From Macquaria australasica (lineage: Eukaryota > Chordata > Actinopteri > Centrarchiformes > Percichthyidae): a stretch of DNA of 64,000 bases. The DNA is taken from the NCBI GenBank assembly GCA_005408345.1, contig SEMN01000258.1:514501-578500 (forward strand). Reading direction: 5' to 3'. Below are positions 1 through 9,375 of this stretch, one piece after another. Position 1 is the stretch's first letter, and the number at the start of each line of letters is the position of its first letter. The position numbers and the translations under genes were made by a program. A model generated the notes under the pieces. That model was not told the origin of the DNA. It searched no databases and saw only the letters and a program-made list of their open reading frames with translations.

Positions 1-140
1 TTTATTCTATTTCAGTAAGTTTCCGCACAGAATTTTAAGAGTGCCACATGTGTACCTGCCTGTGCACGCGTGGAACATACGAAGGCAGAACAAAGAAACA
101 CACACACATTCTTTCTGGCACGCACACGACATGCGCACAC

Positions 141-141
141 A

Positions 142-199
<58 letters not shown>

Positions 200-215
200 C
201 TCTCTCTCTCTCTCT
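141..215. repeat. (TC)n(AC)n(TC)n compound microsatellite
   Basis: A CT run, an AC run and a second CT run in direct succession. ORFs across it are low-complexity artefacts. Confidence 0.97.
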
Positions 216-1788
216 TTTGCATACACACTTCATACTCCTTTTTGTTTTTAGGTAAATATATGTAGTTAGATGATCTTGTGTGTGTTATTTGATAAATAAA
301 TGCTTGTGGATATACATTCTGGTCTATTTAATGTTAAAAATTAGTGAATTTTGCCAACCTCTACTATTCAGAACTCCAAAACCCTTCAACCTAGTTATTG
401 ATATGGTTATTTTGGTTGTAGTTATTAATTAAATTATTAATCAGAGTTCCAAATTGAAAGTTAGTCTATTTGATTTATGAGACTAAATTAGTTAATTGGC
501 TATCATTTTCCCTTCTTTAAGGGTGGTGGCCCGAGGTGATTTAATGCAAGTTGAATTCTATTCTGTAATGTAAATATTGATTATTCCTGATAGCCTGAAG
601 TGAGTGCAATCACTTTACTTCATCTTGTTAACACTATATAATTGTTGTGCCTCTTTGAGGTTTATTAATTATTGTTATATATTCTGGTATCCTTTAAGCC
701 ATATAATCCCTTCCTACCTAAAATCTTTAAAATAAAAAAGGCACAATGAAAACCAAAACTGGCATATGTACGCTGAGCTCTAAATTGTCCTGGTAATATC
801 AGTATTAATAACAAACAAAAACTGGGTTGCTTTTATTTTGACAAATAATCCTAGACGTTAATTTCCTAAACTACACTAAACTACAATTGTATTATTCTAT
901 TATTAGAACAGAAAATAATTAAATATATCTCTGCTTAGATTTGTATCTGAAAAGTCTAAGTCTAAAGCCCCGCAAGTCGCTCCTCAAGGCTGCATTTGTT
1001 CATTACACCCCACAATACAAAATTTTAGAACCAAAAATATACTGAAAATGTTGTTTGTCGAGCCTCATCAGTATTTGGGGTATAAATATGAAGTCTGTCC
1101 TGTGGGTGGTGTCAGACTAAAGGCCACAGACTCAAATTCAAAAGGTTTCATTATAGAATTGTGCATTGGTAAAATGTAATGCCAAATATTCAAATTAGAA
1201 TGTGAGATATTTTTTCTGTCATTGACAAATTTGAGGGTGGTACTTACAGTGTGATCGTGGGAGTGTCCAAAATGGAAATGGTTTATCTTCTGGGAGCAGG
1301 AATCTGCATAGTAAATTCTATCTGAATCTTTCCATTAGATTTTGATAATTGCTGTGCACAAGTGTACATTGTTGCCTGAAAGGAAACTTCATGGGCCCAC
1401 CAAAAACACTGTAATTCATCCTCTGGGGACTATGAATATCCGCAGCCAACATCATGAAATCCAGCGATCAGTTTTTGAGCTATGGTGTCATTGGCCAAAA
1501 TGGTGGTCAATGTCAAAAAATGAGCTGAAGGGGTCACAAAATTATTAGCAATTATGCTCTCGGACAATGAATAATCATTCCATATTTGGTCAGTAGCTGT
1601 CAAGATATCATGGACATGGGCCTTTGGCCCTTCTGCTAGCTTGACAAAACTTTCTATAACACTAGTATTAGTTTTGGTTAGCAAAATTCAGTTCAAATTT
1701 GAGGTTTGTATGCTGCATTCCAACTCTGAATATAAATCAGGAGATCCATCTTTAAACACAGATCCACCCAATAATTTTCCACTGTACT
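216..1788. other. chrm3 3' flank, nothing further recognised
   Basis: AT-rich sequence downstream of the chrm3 stop; may contain its 3'UTR. A minus-strand AATAAA is at about 837-832. No gene or clear repeat seen. Confidence 0.4.
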
Positions 1789-2309
1789 CTACATTGGGTC
1801 TTTCTTCCTGAAAGCCACAGCCTTCCTCTGATGAAAATGAGGCTTGTTCTTCTTTTGATTCCACTGGCACATCAAAATATCCCTGAAAGTTGTCCGGAAG
1901 GTCTTGTTACACAGTGCATAACACATGGGGTTGACTGTGCTGTTAACATAACACAACCAGTAGCCCAGTGCCCAAAGAGTTTCTGGAATACAGTCCTGAC
2001 AGAACGTGTTGACCAACACCATGATGTTGTATGGTAACCATGTCGTAATGAAGGCAAACAGGATGGCGCTGAGTGTCCGTGCTGCTTTCTTCTCATTTGC
2101 CTTTTTTTCATTCTTGCGCTTGTTGATCTCTGTCTTGGCCTTAGAGGCGAAGCGTTTGGCCATCGCCGCGTCTTTCATGGTGATGGCTGCAGGTGACTGG
2201 TCAGTGGGTGATGAGGTGACAGCATTTGATTGTGACCCTTTTTGAATTTTGTTGGATGATGATGGTTGCTTATCCTTGTTTTTCTTCACTTTTCTAGATT
2301 TCTTACCAT
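1789..2309 (-). CDS. chrm3: chrm3 last coding exon, ICL3 end to C-terminus
   Basis: Acceptor TATCTAG sits at the inner edge of a (CTAT)n tract; the exon opens AT GGT, completing an Asp codon in phase 1. It contains a basic linker (KKSRKVKKNKDKQ), AMAKRFASK, TM6 AILFAFITTWLPYN, ECL3 NTFCQDC, TM7 YWLCYVNSTVNPMCY and the tail CNKTFRTTF. In human M3 the TM6 motif is TWTPYN; here Leu replaces Thr 6.49. Stop TAG at 1791-1789. Confidence 0.92.
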
Positions 2310-2367
2310 CTAGATAGACAGACAGACAGATAGATGGGTACATAGACAGATAGATAGACAGATAGAC

Positions 2368-2462
<95 letters not shown>

Positions 2463-5400
2463 CATTAGATAGACATTAGATTAGACATTATGTATATTTG
2501 TATTATTTTTATATATATCATGCAAACAACACCACTTGGTAGGGTTATGTCCAACCTGTTGGAGGCCTTGATGAGTCTGCACCATCGGCTTCCTCCTCTG
2601 AACCTGACTGGTCCCCAGAGGCACCAACTTCATTGTTGTTAAAGCTGTCACTGCTGCTCTGCTCTGTCTCGCCAACCGTAGTTATTGTGGTGTTGACAGA
2701 CCTCTTGGATGCATGGCGACCTGGCAGCAGTGATGAAAATTGGAAGCAGAAAACGCCACACCTCCCTCTGCTTCTTATTCCTCCTGGTATGCTGGCATTG
2801 TCCTTGTTGTTCTTCTCTGAAGCCTGCTGATTTAGTTCATAGCTGCTGCAGCTTTTAGAGCTAATTTGGCATCGCATGGCCGATGAATCCTGGCTGTTAG
2901 TCGCACCTTCTCCACCAGCTCTTCCATTACCACTCCCTTGATTCTGAGCTGGGCTTGGGCTATTGCCTGACCCAGATCCCTTGAGACCTTGTACATCTTT
3001 AGCACGCTTCTCTGTCTCTTGATAGATTTTCCAAAACAGGATTGCCATAATAGTTACTGGCAAGTAGAACGCAGCGATAGCAGTGCAGAATGTAATTATG
3101 GGCTCGGACAGGAACTGGATGTAACACTCATTAGGCTGGACTGTCCGCTCCCCCACAATGTACTGCCAGAACAGGATGGCTGGGGCCCAGAGAATGAAAG
3201 AGATGGACCAGGCTAATCCAATCATGGTCATGGCCCGCTTGGTTGTACGCTTGGCCCGGTAGGTCAAAGGTCTGGTCACAGAGAAATACCTAAGAGGTCA
3301 CAGAAAGAAAGTAGGCAACTGTATACTTACACAGCAACTGTAACTGTGCTGTGCATTACTGTCTACTACATTGTCTTTCTTGATAGTACCACTAACAGTC
3401 ACCAGAGTCAGACATTTAAAAATTCTACACAAGGGATTTTAAATATGTCCTGTTTCCCATGGCCCTCGACATGATACCATCATGATACCACATGGAAATA
3501 TTTGCTTTTTGTGATTTGGATACTCCATTCAATATTAGAACACTTTACATTCAGAATAACCCCTTCTTACAAACTAATCCTCTAGTAGATATCAGCATCC
3601 AAAGGTGTCCTATTTTATTTAAAAAAATTATCATATAGGTTTTTCATGAGGATAGTACCAGCAATATATGATGATGACTAAGAGCTTCATTGTAGTTAAG
3701 TTTATCAACAAAAAATATAATAAATCATGTTCTGCTACCTGTCAAAGCTGATGACAAGCAGGTTCATGACTGATGCGTTACTGGCCACGTAGTCTATTGC
3801 AAGCCACAAGTCACAGACCACTGGCCCCAGAGCCCACTGGTCCATGATGATGTAGGTGGTATACAGGTTCATTGACAGTGTGCCAATGGTCAGGTCAGCA
3901 AAAGCTAGGCTAAGCAGGTAGTAGTTGTTCACCATCTTCAGTGCCTTATTGATCTTGAATGACACCAACACTAGGATGTTGCCAACAACAGTGACAAGAG
4001 AAAGTGATCCAGTAAGGAAGACAATTATGATGACCTGAAGATAGAGAAGTAAAAAGAGAAAGAACCACAGAGGGGAGTTAAATGCATTACAATGTGTAAG
4101 ATAACTCTTACTGATTTTGTTATAATGACTCAACATCTCAAAACCTAATCCTAGTTTACTGTTTGTGTTATGAAACTCAAGTGTGAACAGAGTTAAAGCT
4201 GGGATAGGCAAAATCTGTGCAACCTATGCAAAACCTTCCGCCTCTCTCTCTGCTGCCTTGTGTCACTCCGCTAAGCCCCTCCCACCAAACCCACAACTTC
4301 AACCGGCAGCAGAAGGAGTCGGTTCCCCTGAGAATCCGTATCCCTTGTAGAGCTCGCTCTCCACGGCGTGAGCCTCACTGAGACCCCAGTCCCTCCCGCC
4401 GCGACTTGTTTTCTCAAAGACGCCCCTCCAGCGCTTTGCGGCCGCAGAGCAGAGCGCCCCAGGCTTCAGAGGCAGCTACAACGCTGTCCAGCAGCAGGAA
4501 GAGAGGCTAGTACACCACACACACACCACTGTCCCCCGTCAAAAGTTATTCCCCACTGTTTGTCATCATGCCTCTTTGCCACTCGTCGTTACAAGCGCCA
4601 TGGCATTGAACGTAATGAGCCTGAAGCTCCGTGTGGAGCCGGGACGTATTGTTTTGTACTATACACTGCTGTAGGCAAAGGAGGTGTTGGAAATTTATCA
4701 CAAGATTCAGGATTTTCGGCAGGATTTTCTGCCACTGAATCAGGTTTTCACCGTCTGAAGGGATGTGTACACACATCTGCTCTTGTAGCTTAGCCAATAC
4801 GAACACACCGTCTCTCTGAAATAACCTGTGATAGGCTAAAGTCTATCGTCACGGGCTAGATTTTCTGAAGCCTGAAAACAGAGCCAAGAGGGGGGCTGAA
4901 GTAGAGGTCTGCTCTCGGACCACTTGAATTACAATATGCTGCATGGTTAATATGGCATTTTTGCCCAATGATGCCAAAACAAAACTGCCTACCCAACCTT
5001 TAAGTTTCAAAATATCAATTTGGAAGCTAGGAGGCTATGAATTATCCTTCATAACAGAACAGTGTTTCTTGAAACCAAAAAATGTTATTCAGCAGCAAAT
5101 GCCATTGAATTGGAATATTTTCTCAGAACCTTAGCCAAATCCAACTGAAATCATTTCTGGATACCACCAGGATAAATTGAAAAAATATGCTGTCTTTAGG
5201 TAAACTGATTCAGTCTAATACTGGAACAGTCTAATACTGGAACACTATTTTGCACAAGAAGATGGGTAGCAGACCTCTACTAGCAATAAGTAAATTTCTT
5301 TATGCTGACAAAGCCTCTAGTGAATGCCACCATCCACAGGTGTTTGTATTCAATTTTAAAAATTCAACCATGGGCTGACACATTTCAAAAAGATTCTTTA

Positions 5401-7848
5401 GAAGAGTCTTTAGTGAATTTCCAGCTGTGGGCATTTCTGAAGAGTTGAAGTATTACAACTCCAGGAGTCATGATTTAAACCACGTCACAGCACAACAACT
5501 GCTACTTGTACCAAATTATATTGTCAGTGACCTGGACAATTAGTAACATTCTAGCCAACTTTTAAAACCTTTTTAGATTTAGATCTACATTACATTCAAT
5601 GATTTTATGACTACATGTCAGGAAGAACTCAAGTAGTATCAAATCAAGTGCTGTTAAAGTTTCTATAGGTGTCCCACAAGGGTCTATTATGGGTCATCTT
5701 CTATTCACCAGTTATATAAATAATAAAAGTAAGTAATTTCTGCCACTTGCACTAAAACTGACATTGTTATGCAGATGATGACTCATGCTCATGTCATAAT
5801 CTGACCTTCGCAAATCTAGTCACCTCTTTTTGATTTTCATCTTTCTTTCATTAAACATAAGCTTGTTTTAATGAAAATGGGTGGCTGGATGACTAAAATG
5901 TAACCACACTTGTGAAATTACTTATATAACACAGAAAGAATCAAGTCAATAATTAATTAAAGTATCATAGATAGATAGATATAAGATAAGTGACTGGTTC
6001 AAATGAGCCACAAATTCCCTGGAGCTATGAAGAACACAGCTAAATGTTTGTCTGGTGGTTAGAATTCCTCGCTACTGAAGCCATGGAATTTTTACAGTGA
6101 GGCCACAAAACTATCCTGCCTGTTCTGTTCTGGAGTGCTTTCAACCTGCTGTGTACACGTCTCATGTCTGCACATTTAGGTGGTAAAAACTGTAGTAGTA
6201 AGCCATATTTATACATACACATAATTTATACATATCTAAAACTTAAAACATGTACATTAATGGTTTGTTGGTGGCTTATTCAGTATTACAGTGTCACCAA
6301 AGCACTAAAATGGATGCAATGAGAAGAAAGTTAAAAGTTTAACTGTTTTGGTAAAAACACAGCTGTTTGTTACCTGCCAGATAGTGTGTCCTCCTAATGG
6401 GTCAAAGTCCTCTGCTGGCAGCATTAATGTCCTGTTAACTGGTGAATCAGTGAAGTTTCCTCCTTGACTGACATTATGTTGCTTCCACCCACCAACACTG
6501 TCAGATAATATGGCTAACTCCTGGTAAGAGCCACCTGAAGATGTGGAGAAACAATTCATTTTTAAAAAAAGGCCACAATTCAAGGCACCAAATCACAGAT
6601 CAGAGATTTGGAGAGTCTACAATTAGTCTTTTTTATCAGCAGACTGTAAGAGCTGTGCATCTGTATTATCTCAGCAACCTTAATCATTAAGAGCTTTTCA
6701 AGTCTATTTTATATTCTTTTTATCTATTCAATTTTTGACCTCTTTTTTTGTTTTATTGACTGTATGCTCCATTTTGTTTCATTTATCTATTATTACTACA
6801 TTTGCTTTTCTTTTCACCCTGTCTTCCTGATTTTTTGAATATACTCTAAAATTTGTTTGATATTGGGGAGCTTGTATAAGCTCTTTTGGCTTCCTTGCTC
6901 CCATCTACATACATGAGAGCAGGCATATGTCACTTCCCTGTTGTCAAAACAACCATGCCCCCTTTTAGGTGAAAACAAGTGCTATAAAAGTGCCGGTGAC
7001 AAATTGAAAAAACTAGTGGCACCATGCCTAAAAGCTGCTGCGTCGCATTTTGCACATCAAAGAATAATAATTTTTAAAAAACGCTGTTTCGATTTTCTTT
7101 ACTTCCCCAAAGAGTGAAGGACAGTAAAAGAAGAGATTTGTTGCAGGGTGCTAGTTAGCTTGCTAAACCCCTGTTAAGCATGTTAATGTTAGCGATGTAA
7201 TTAGTTTACAGTAACGTCACATTGGAGAGACTACCAAAACAGTAAAATAAAGTGGCTTAACGACAGAAAAAGTGGCAGATGTCAGAAATACATTACCTAA
7301 AGATTCAATAAGGTAGTTGTATATGTCAGGATATGACACCTCTGGCCAATGGGTGGGGTTGTTCATCCACTTTAATGGAGGCAGACTGAAAGGACACTCC
7401 TCAGCCCCTATTTCTTGCGTTGATCGGCAATGACATAACATAATTGTTTGTCTGACTGGAAATAGGATTTGGTCTCCTAATAGCTAAAAGCAATATGGCA
7501 TTCTTATTTTATGCTTTTAAATTGGCAAAACCTCGGAATTTGAATTTACCGTCAGTCAAATTAGAGGGGCTGTTTTCACCAAAATAGGGAACGTGGAATG
7601 ACGTAACAGCAAAGTACCCAGTGCTGCTCTTATCTATATCCTTTTATTGAATGTGTTTTACAAAGATAATAACTGTGCACAAAACTTCACAATATCTGCA
7701 TCTCTTAGTTGTTATAAAGATACCAAGTGCTGTAGACAGTACCTAAGATGGCAGGCTCAGCTATGATGGTGGTATCAGGCTGGTCTCTCATACTAGGAGA
7801 ACTGTTGATAAGGAAGTTGATAGAATCAGAGCTGGAGGTCAGGTTCAT
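1789..7848 (-). CDS. chrm3: Muscarinic acetylcholine receptor M3, five coding exons
   Basis: Class A GPCR for acetylcholine at the plasma membrane; the M3 subtype couples through Gq to phospholipase C and calcium release. Coding exons, 5' to 3' on the minus strand: 7848-7743, 6534-6374, 4034-3739, 3289-2556, 2309-1789. They join in frame to 606 codons including TAG (605 residues; human M3 is 590). The M3 assignment rests on PLGGHTIWQ before TM1, SCSSYELNQQ and SSSDSFNNN in intracellular loop 3, AKRFASK before TM6, and CNKTFRTTF after TM7; M5 lacks these. Seen: D2.50 (LAFADL), the TM3 amine-binding Asp (AIDYVASNASVMN), the disulfide Cys pair (VCDLW, ECYIQF), WLPYN in TM6, NPMCY in TM7. The start ATG follows an in-frame TAA. 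Human CHRM3 has an uninterrupted coding exon, so four coding introns are odd. Whether this is a teleost a or b copy cannot be told. Confidence 0.93.
2312..2464. repeat. (GATA)n microsatellite inside chrm3 intron
   Basis: About 150 bases of GATA/GACA units on the plus strand, (CTAT/CTGT)n on the gene strand. It fills much of the 246-base intron between the fourth and fifth chrm3 coding exons and touches the 3' splice site, where it may act as the pyrimidine tract. Confidence 0.95.
2556..3289 (-). CDS. chrm3: chrm3 fourth coding exon, ICL2 to mid-ICL3
   Basis: Acceptor CTCTTAG at 3290; 734 bases. Supplies the last base of Arg, then Tyr of DRY, YFSVTRPLTYRAKRTTKRA (ICL2), TM4, ECL2 (NECYIQFLSEP), TM5, and most of ICL3 with the M3-type SCSSYELNQQ and SSSDSFNNN. 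TM5 reads FYLPVTIMAILFWKIY; the conserved Tyr 5.58 of human M3 is Phe here (codon 3036-3034). The donor CAACAG|GTTGGA is weak. Retention of the following intron would meet TAA at 2545, giving a receptor without TM6-TM7. Confidence 0.92.
3739..4034 (-). CDS. chrm3: chrm3 third coding exon, TM1 to TM3
   Basis: Acceptor CTTCAG at 4035; donor AG|GTAGCA at 3739/3738. Encodes TM1 (VIIIVFLTGSLSLVTVVGN), TM2 (YYLLSLAFADLTIG), the TM3 Cys (VVCDLW), and the ligand-contact stretch AIDYVASNASVMN. It ends after SFD plus two bases of the Arg codon, so the DRY motif is cut by a phase-2 intron. Confidence 0.95.
4193..5003. mobile_element. TTAA-flanked non-autonomous element in chrm3 intron
   Basis: Left end TTAAAGCTGGGATAGGCA and right end TGCCTACCCAACCTTTAA are imperfect inverted repeats; both outer edges are TTAA, as for piggyBac-type insertions. 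The interior is CpG-rich (4260-4660), unlike the surrounding AT-rich DNA. The part near the right end (TTGCCCAATGATGCC) resembles a repeat common in fish genomes, from memory. ORFs inside are not credible genes. Confidence 0.6.
5620..5835 (+). pseudogene. LINE reverse transcriptase fragment
   Basis: Two RT motifs in order: GVPQGSIMGHLLFTSYINN at about 5664-5725 and CYADDD at about 5769-5786, typical of the palm domain of non-LTR retrotransposons. Frames are broken between them. Lies in the chrm3 intron, antisense to the gene. Confidence 0.7.
6374..6534 (-). CDS. chrm3: chrm3 second coding exon, pre-TM1 ectodomain
   Basis: Begins after CATCTTCAG at 6535 and ends at CAG|GTAACA (6374/6373). It encodes 53 residues plus the end of a split Gly codon. 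Three more sequons (NVS, NFT, NRT) are seen, then DPLGGHTIWQ, nearly identical to the human M3 juxtamembrane DPLGGHTVWQ. It joins in phase 0 to the TM1 exon. Confidence 0.9.
7024..7157 (+). pseudogene. THAP-domain-like transposon fragment
   Basis: ATG at 7024 opens MPKSCCVAFCTSKNN, which resembles the start of a THAP zinc finger (M-P-x-x-C-x-x-x-x-C). A stop follows after about 17 codons, then KTLFRF, like the F-x-R-F-P of THAP domains. About 60 bases further, on the opposite strand at 7441-7270, WPEVSYPDIYNYLIES is read, a phrase known from fish transposon-derived proteins, ending at a donor-like G|GTAATG. Both probably belong to one degraded element. Confidence 0.4.
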
Positions 7849-7864
7849 GATGACTTATGGACCT
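7743..7864 (-). CDS. chrm3: chrm3 exon with start codon, extracellular N-terminus
   Basis: Short exon with 35 codons plus one base. ATG at 7848-7846 opens MNLTSSSDSINFLINSS, with two N-glycosylation sequons (NLT, NSS), as expected for the M3 ectodomain. An in-frame TAA lies three codons upstream, so no earlier start is possible on this exon. An acceptor (TTTTCTTACAG) ends at 7865, so bases 7864-7849 are 5'UTR. The donor is G|GTACTG at 7743/7742. Phase 1 fits the next exon, which supplies GT to finish a Gly codon. Confidence 0.8.
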
Positions 7865-8419
7865 CTGTAAGAAAATAGGAGAAAATTGATGAAGGATTAA
7901 GGTGTAACTGTTTAACCTCATTCTTTAACATTTTTTGTATACGTTTTAAAGGTAAGAGACAGACATTCAAACTTTATTGGAACCAACTTGAGGCAAGGAA
8001 AATACAGAGCACTGATTTAAAAAAAATAGATGAACAAAAAAAAAAGGTAGTCCACAGACCGTGGCAGATTGAGGTGATGGGCCCCTAGACTATACTTTTT
8101 GTGGGACCCCCTACCATATTACTAACAAATGAGACAACTGAGTAATTCATTGACACTTTTGACACAGCACGAGTGTAGGGACTACAGACGGATAAACACA
8201 CATATACGTAAAGCCTATAATGTAAACACAGTAATGCCTTTTAATACATGCTCAGACCCACTGTTCATATTAATATTAAGCAGGGTACAGTTATTGAGTG
8301 TATATGAAGAGGTAGTAAAGTCCCAATCAAGTTTTTTGGCCCCAATCCTCATCCGAGTCTTTTAATATTGAGTATCTGATAATACCAAATCCAATCCAAT
8401 ACTTATATTTACCTAAATG

Positions 8420-8989
8420 TGTCACGGCTCTGCCGTGTTCATTGGGTTTCCTTATGTTTCTGGTGTTTTCCCCTCCCTCTTGTGTGTTGTGCTGTCTCTG
8501 TCTGTGTGTGTTTAGTGTGTGTTTTGTGTGTCTACTGGGAAGGCGGGGCTGCCATCTCACCTCCTGCTCAGCTGTGCAATCAATTAGCGCACCTGCCATC
8601 CATCAACTCATCAGCCTGCAGTATTTCTACCCCGGCTTTCTATCCACTCATCGCTAGATCATTACTCCAGTTTGCTTGGTAGCAAGCTCTCAGGCCTCAG
8701 GTTTTTTGATAATCAGTTCCTGTGTATTCTCGTGCTTTACCCAATCCTGTTTCCCTGTGCTCAGGTTCGTGTCATCCTCTGGGTTTGCCCGTTCTCCTGT
8801 GTGCTCCGCCTTCCGCCTCAGCCAGCCTTGCCTTCCTCCTCATCTGTCTCCCACTCACCTCCATCGGATCAGCCCCGCCATCGGCCTTTCCTGCCAACTC
8901 CCCCTTCCCTCGAACAATAAACTACTAACCTTTCATTTTACTCGGTGTCTGTGTCCTGCACTTGGGTCCTCTCGGCTAATCATGTCACA
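8420..8989 (+). mobile_element. Solo-LTR-like element 1
   Basis: Starts TGTCACGG, ends ATGTCACA, pyrimidine-rich on the plus strand, with AATAAA at about 8917 some 70 bases before the 3' end, as in gypsy-type LTRs. Flanks AAATG and AAATC differ by one base and may be a decayed 5-bp target duplication. The several overlapping plus-strand ORFs inside are not genes. The flanks read as one older repeat interrupted here. Confidence 0.6.
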
Positions 8990-9078
8990 AAATCCTGATT
9001 AAAAATGTATCAGACACAGTGAAATAACAGATGTAGCCTTCTAAATTTGGCAGACCTTATTTTTAACAAGCTTCTTCG

Positions 9079-9375
9079 TCCAAATACTGAGGGTGTCAAG
9101 GCTCAGCATTTGAGTACTCAAATGCACAACTCAAAGACAGGTCGGTGCAGAATCACACAAGTTTACTGATAACAGGCAAAATACACACAAAATACCAGGT
9201 TGGCAGGGAGAGCAAAGGCAGAGTCTGAGTGGCAAGCTGGGGTCTGCAACAAGCAGGCAATCAAAGTCAGTGGCAACCAAAACAGACCTGGGGGGTGGGG
9301 GTGAAAGACAGCAAAAAGTCCAAAAAGGCAGGCAAGGGGTTAGTGGCAAGGTAAAGAACAGTGGGAATGTTGTGA
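9079..9375. repeat. Possible retroelement fragment
   Basis: Purine- and CA-rich sequence beginning GGTGTCAAGGCTCAGC, with an internal palindrome CATTTGAGTACTCAAATG at 9107-9124. Resembles internal retroelement DNA, but no protein motif is visible. Confidence 0.3.

Noticed and set aside
7..265. ORFs of about 60-74 codons on both strands across 7-265
   Set aside because: Arg-Glu, Cys-Val or Ser-Leu/His-Thr repeats are translations of the TC/AC microsatellite.
2312..2464. CRISPR-like direct repeats
   Set aside because: Contiguous 4-base units without spacers in a eukaryotic intron; a microsatellite.
4368..4793. 141-codon plus-strand ORF
   Set aside because: Lies in the CpG-rich TTAA-flanked element inside a chrm3 intron; no domain or codon signature.
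8419..9002. Overlapping plus-strand ORFs of 68-108 codons
   Set aside because: Chance frames within a pyrimidine-rich solo LTR.
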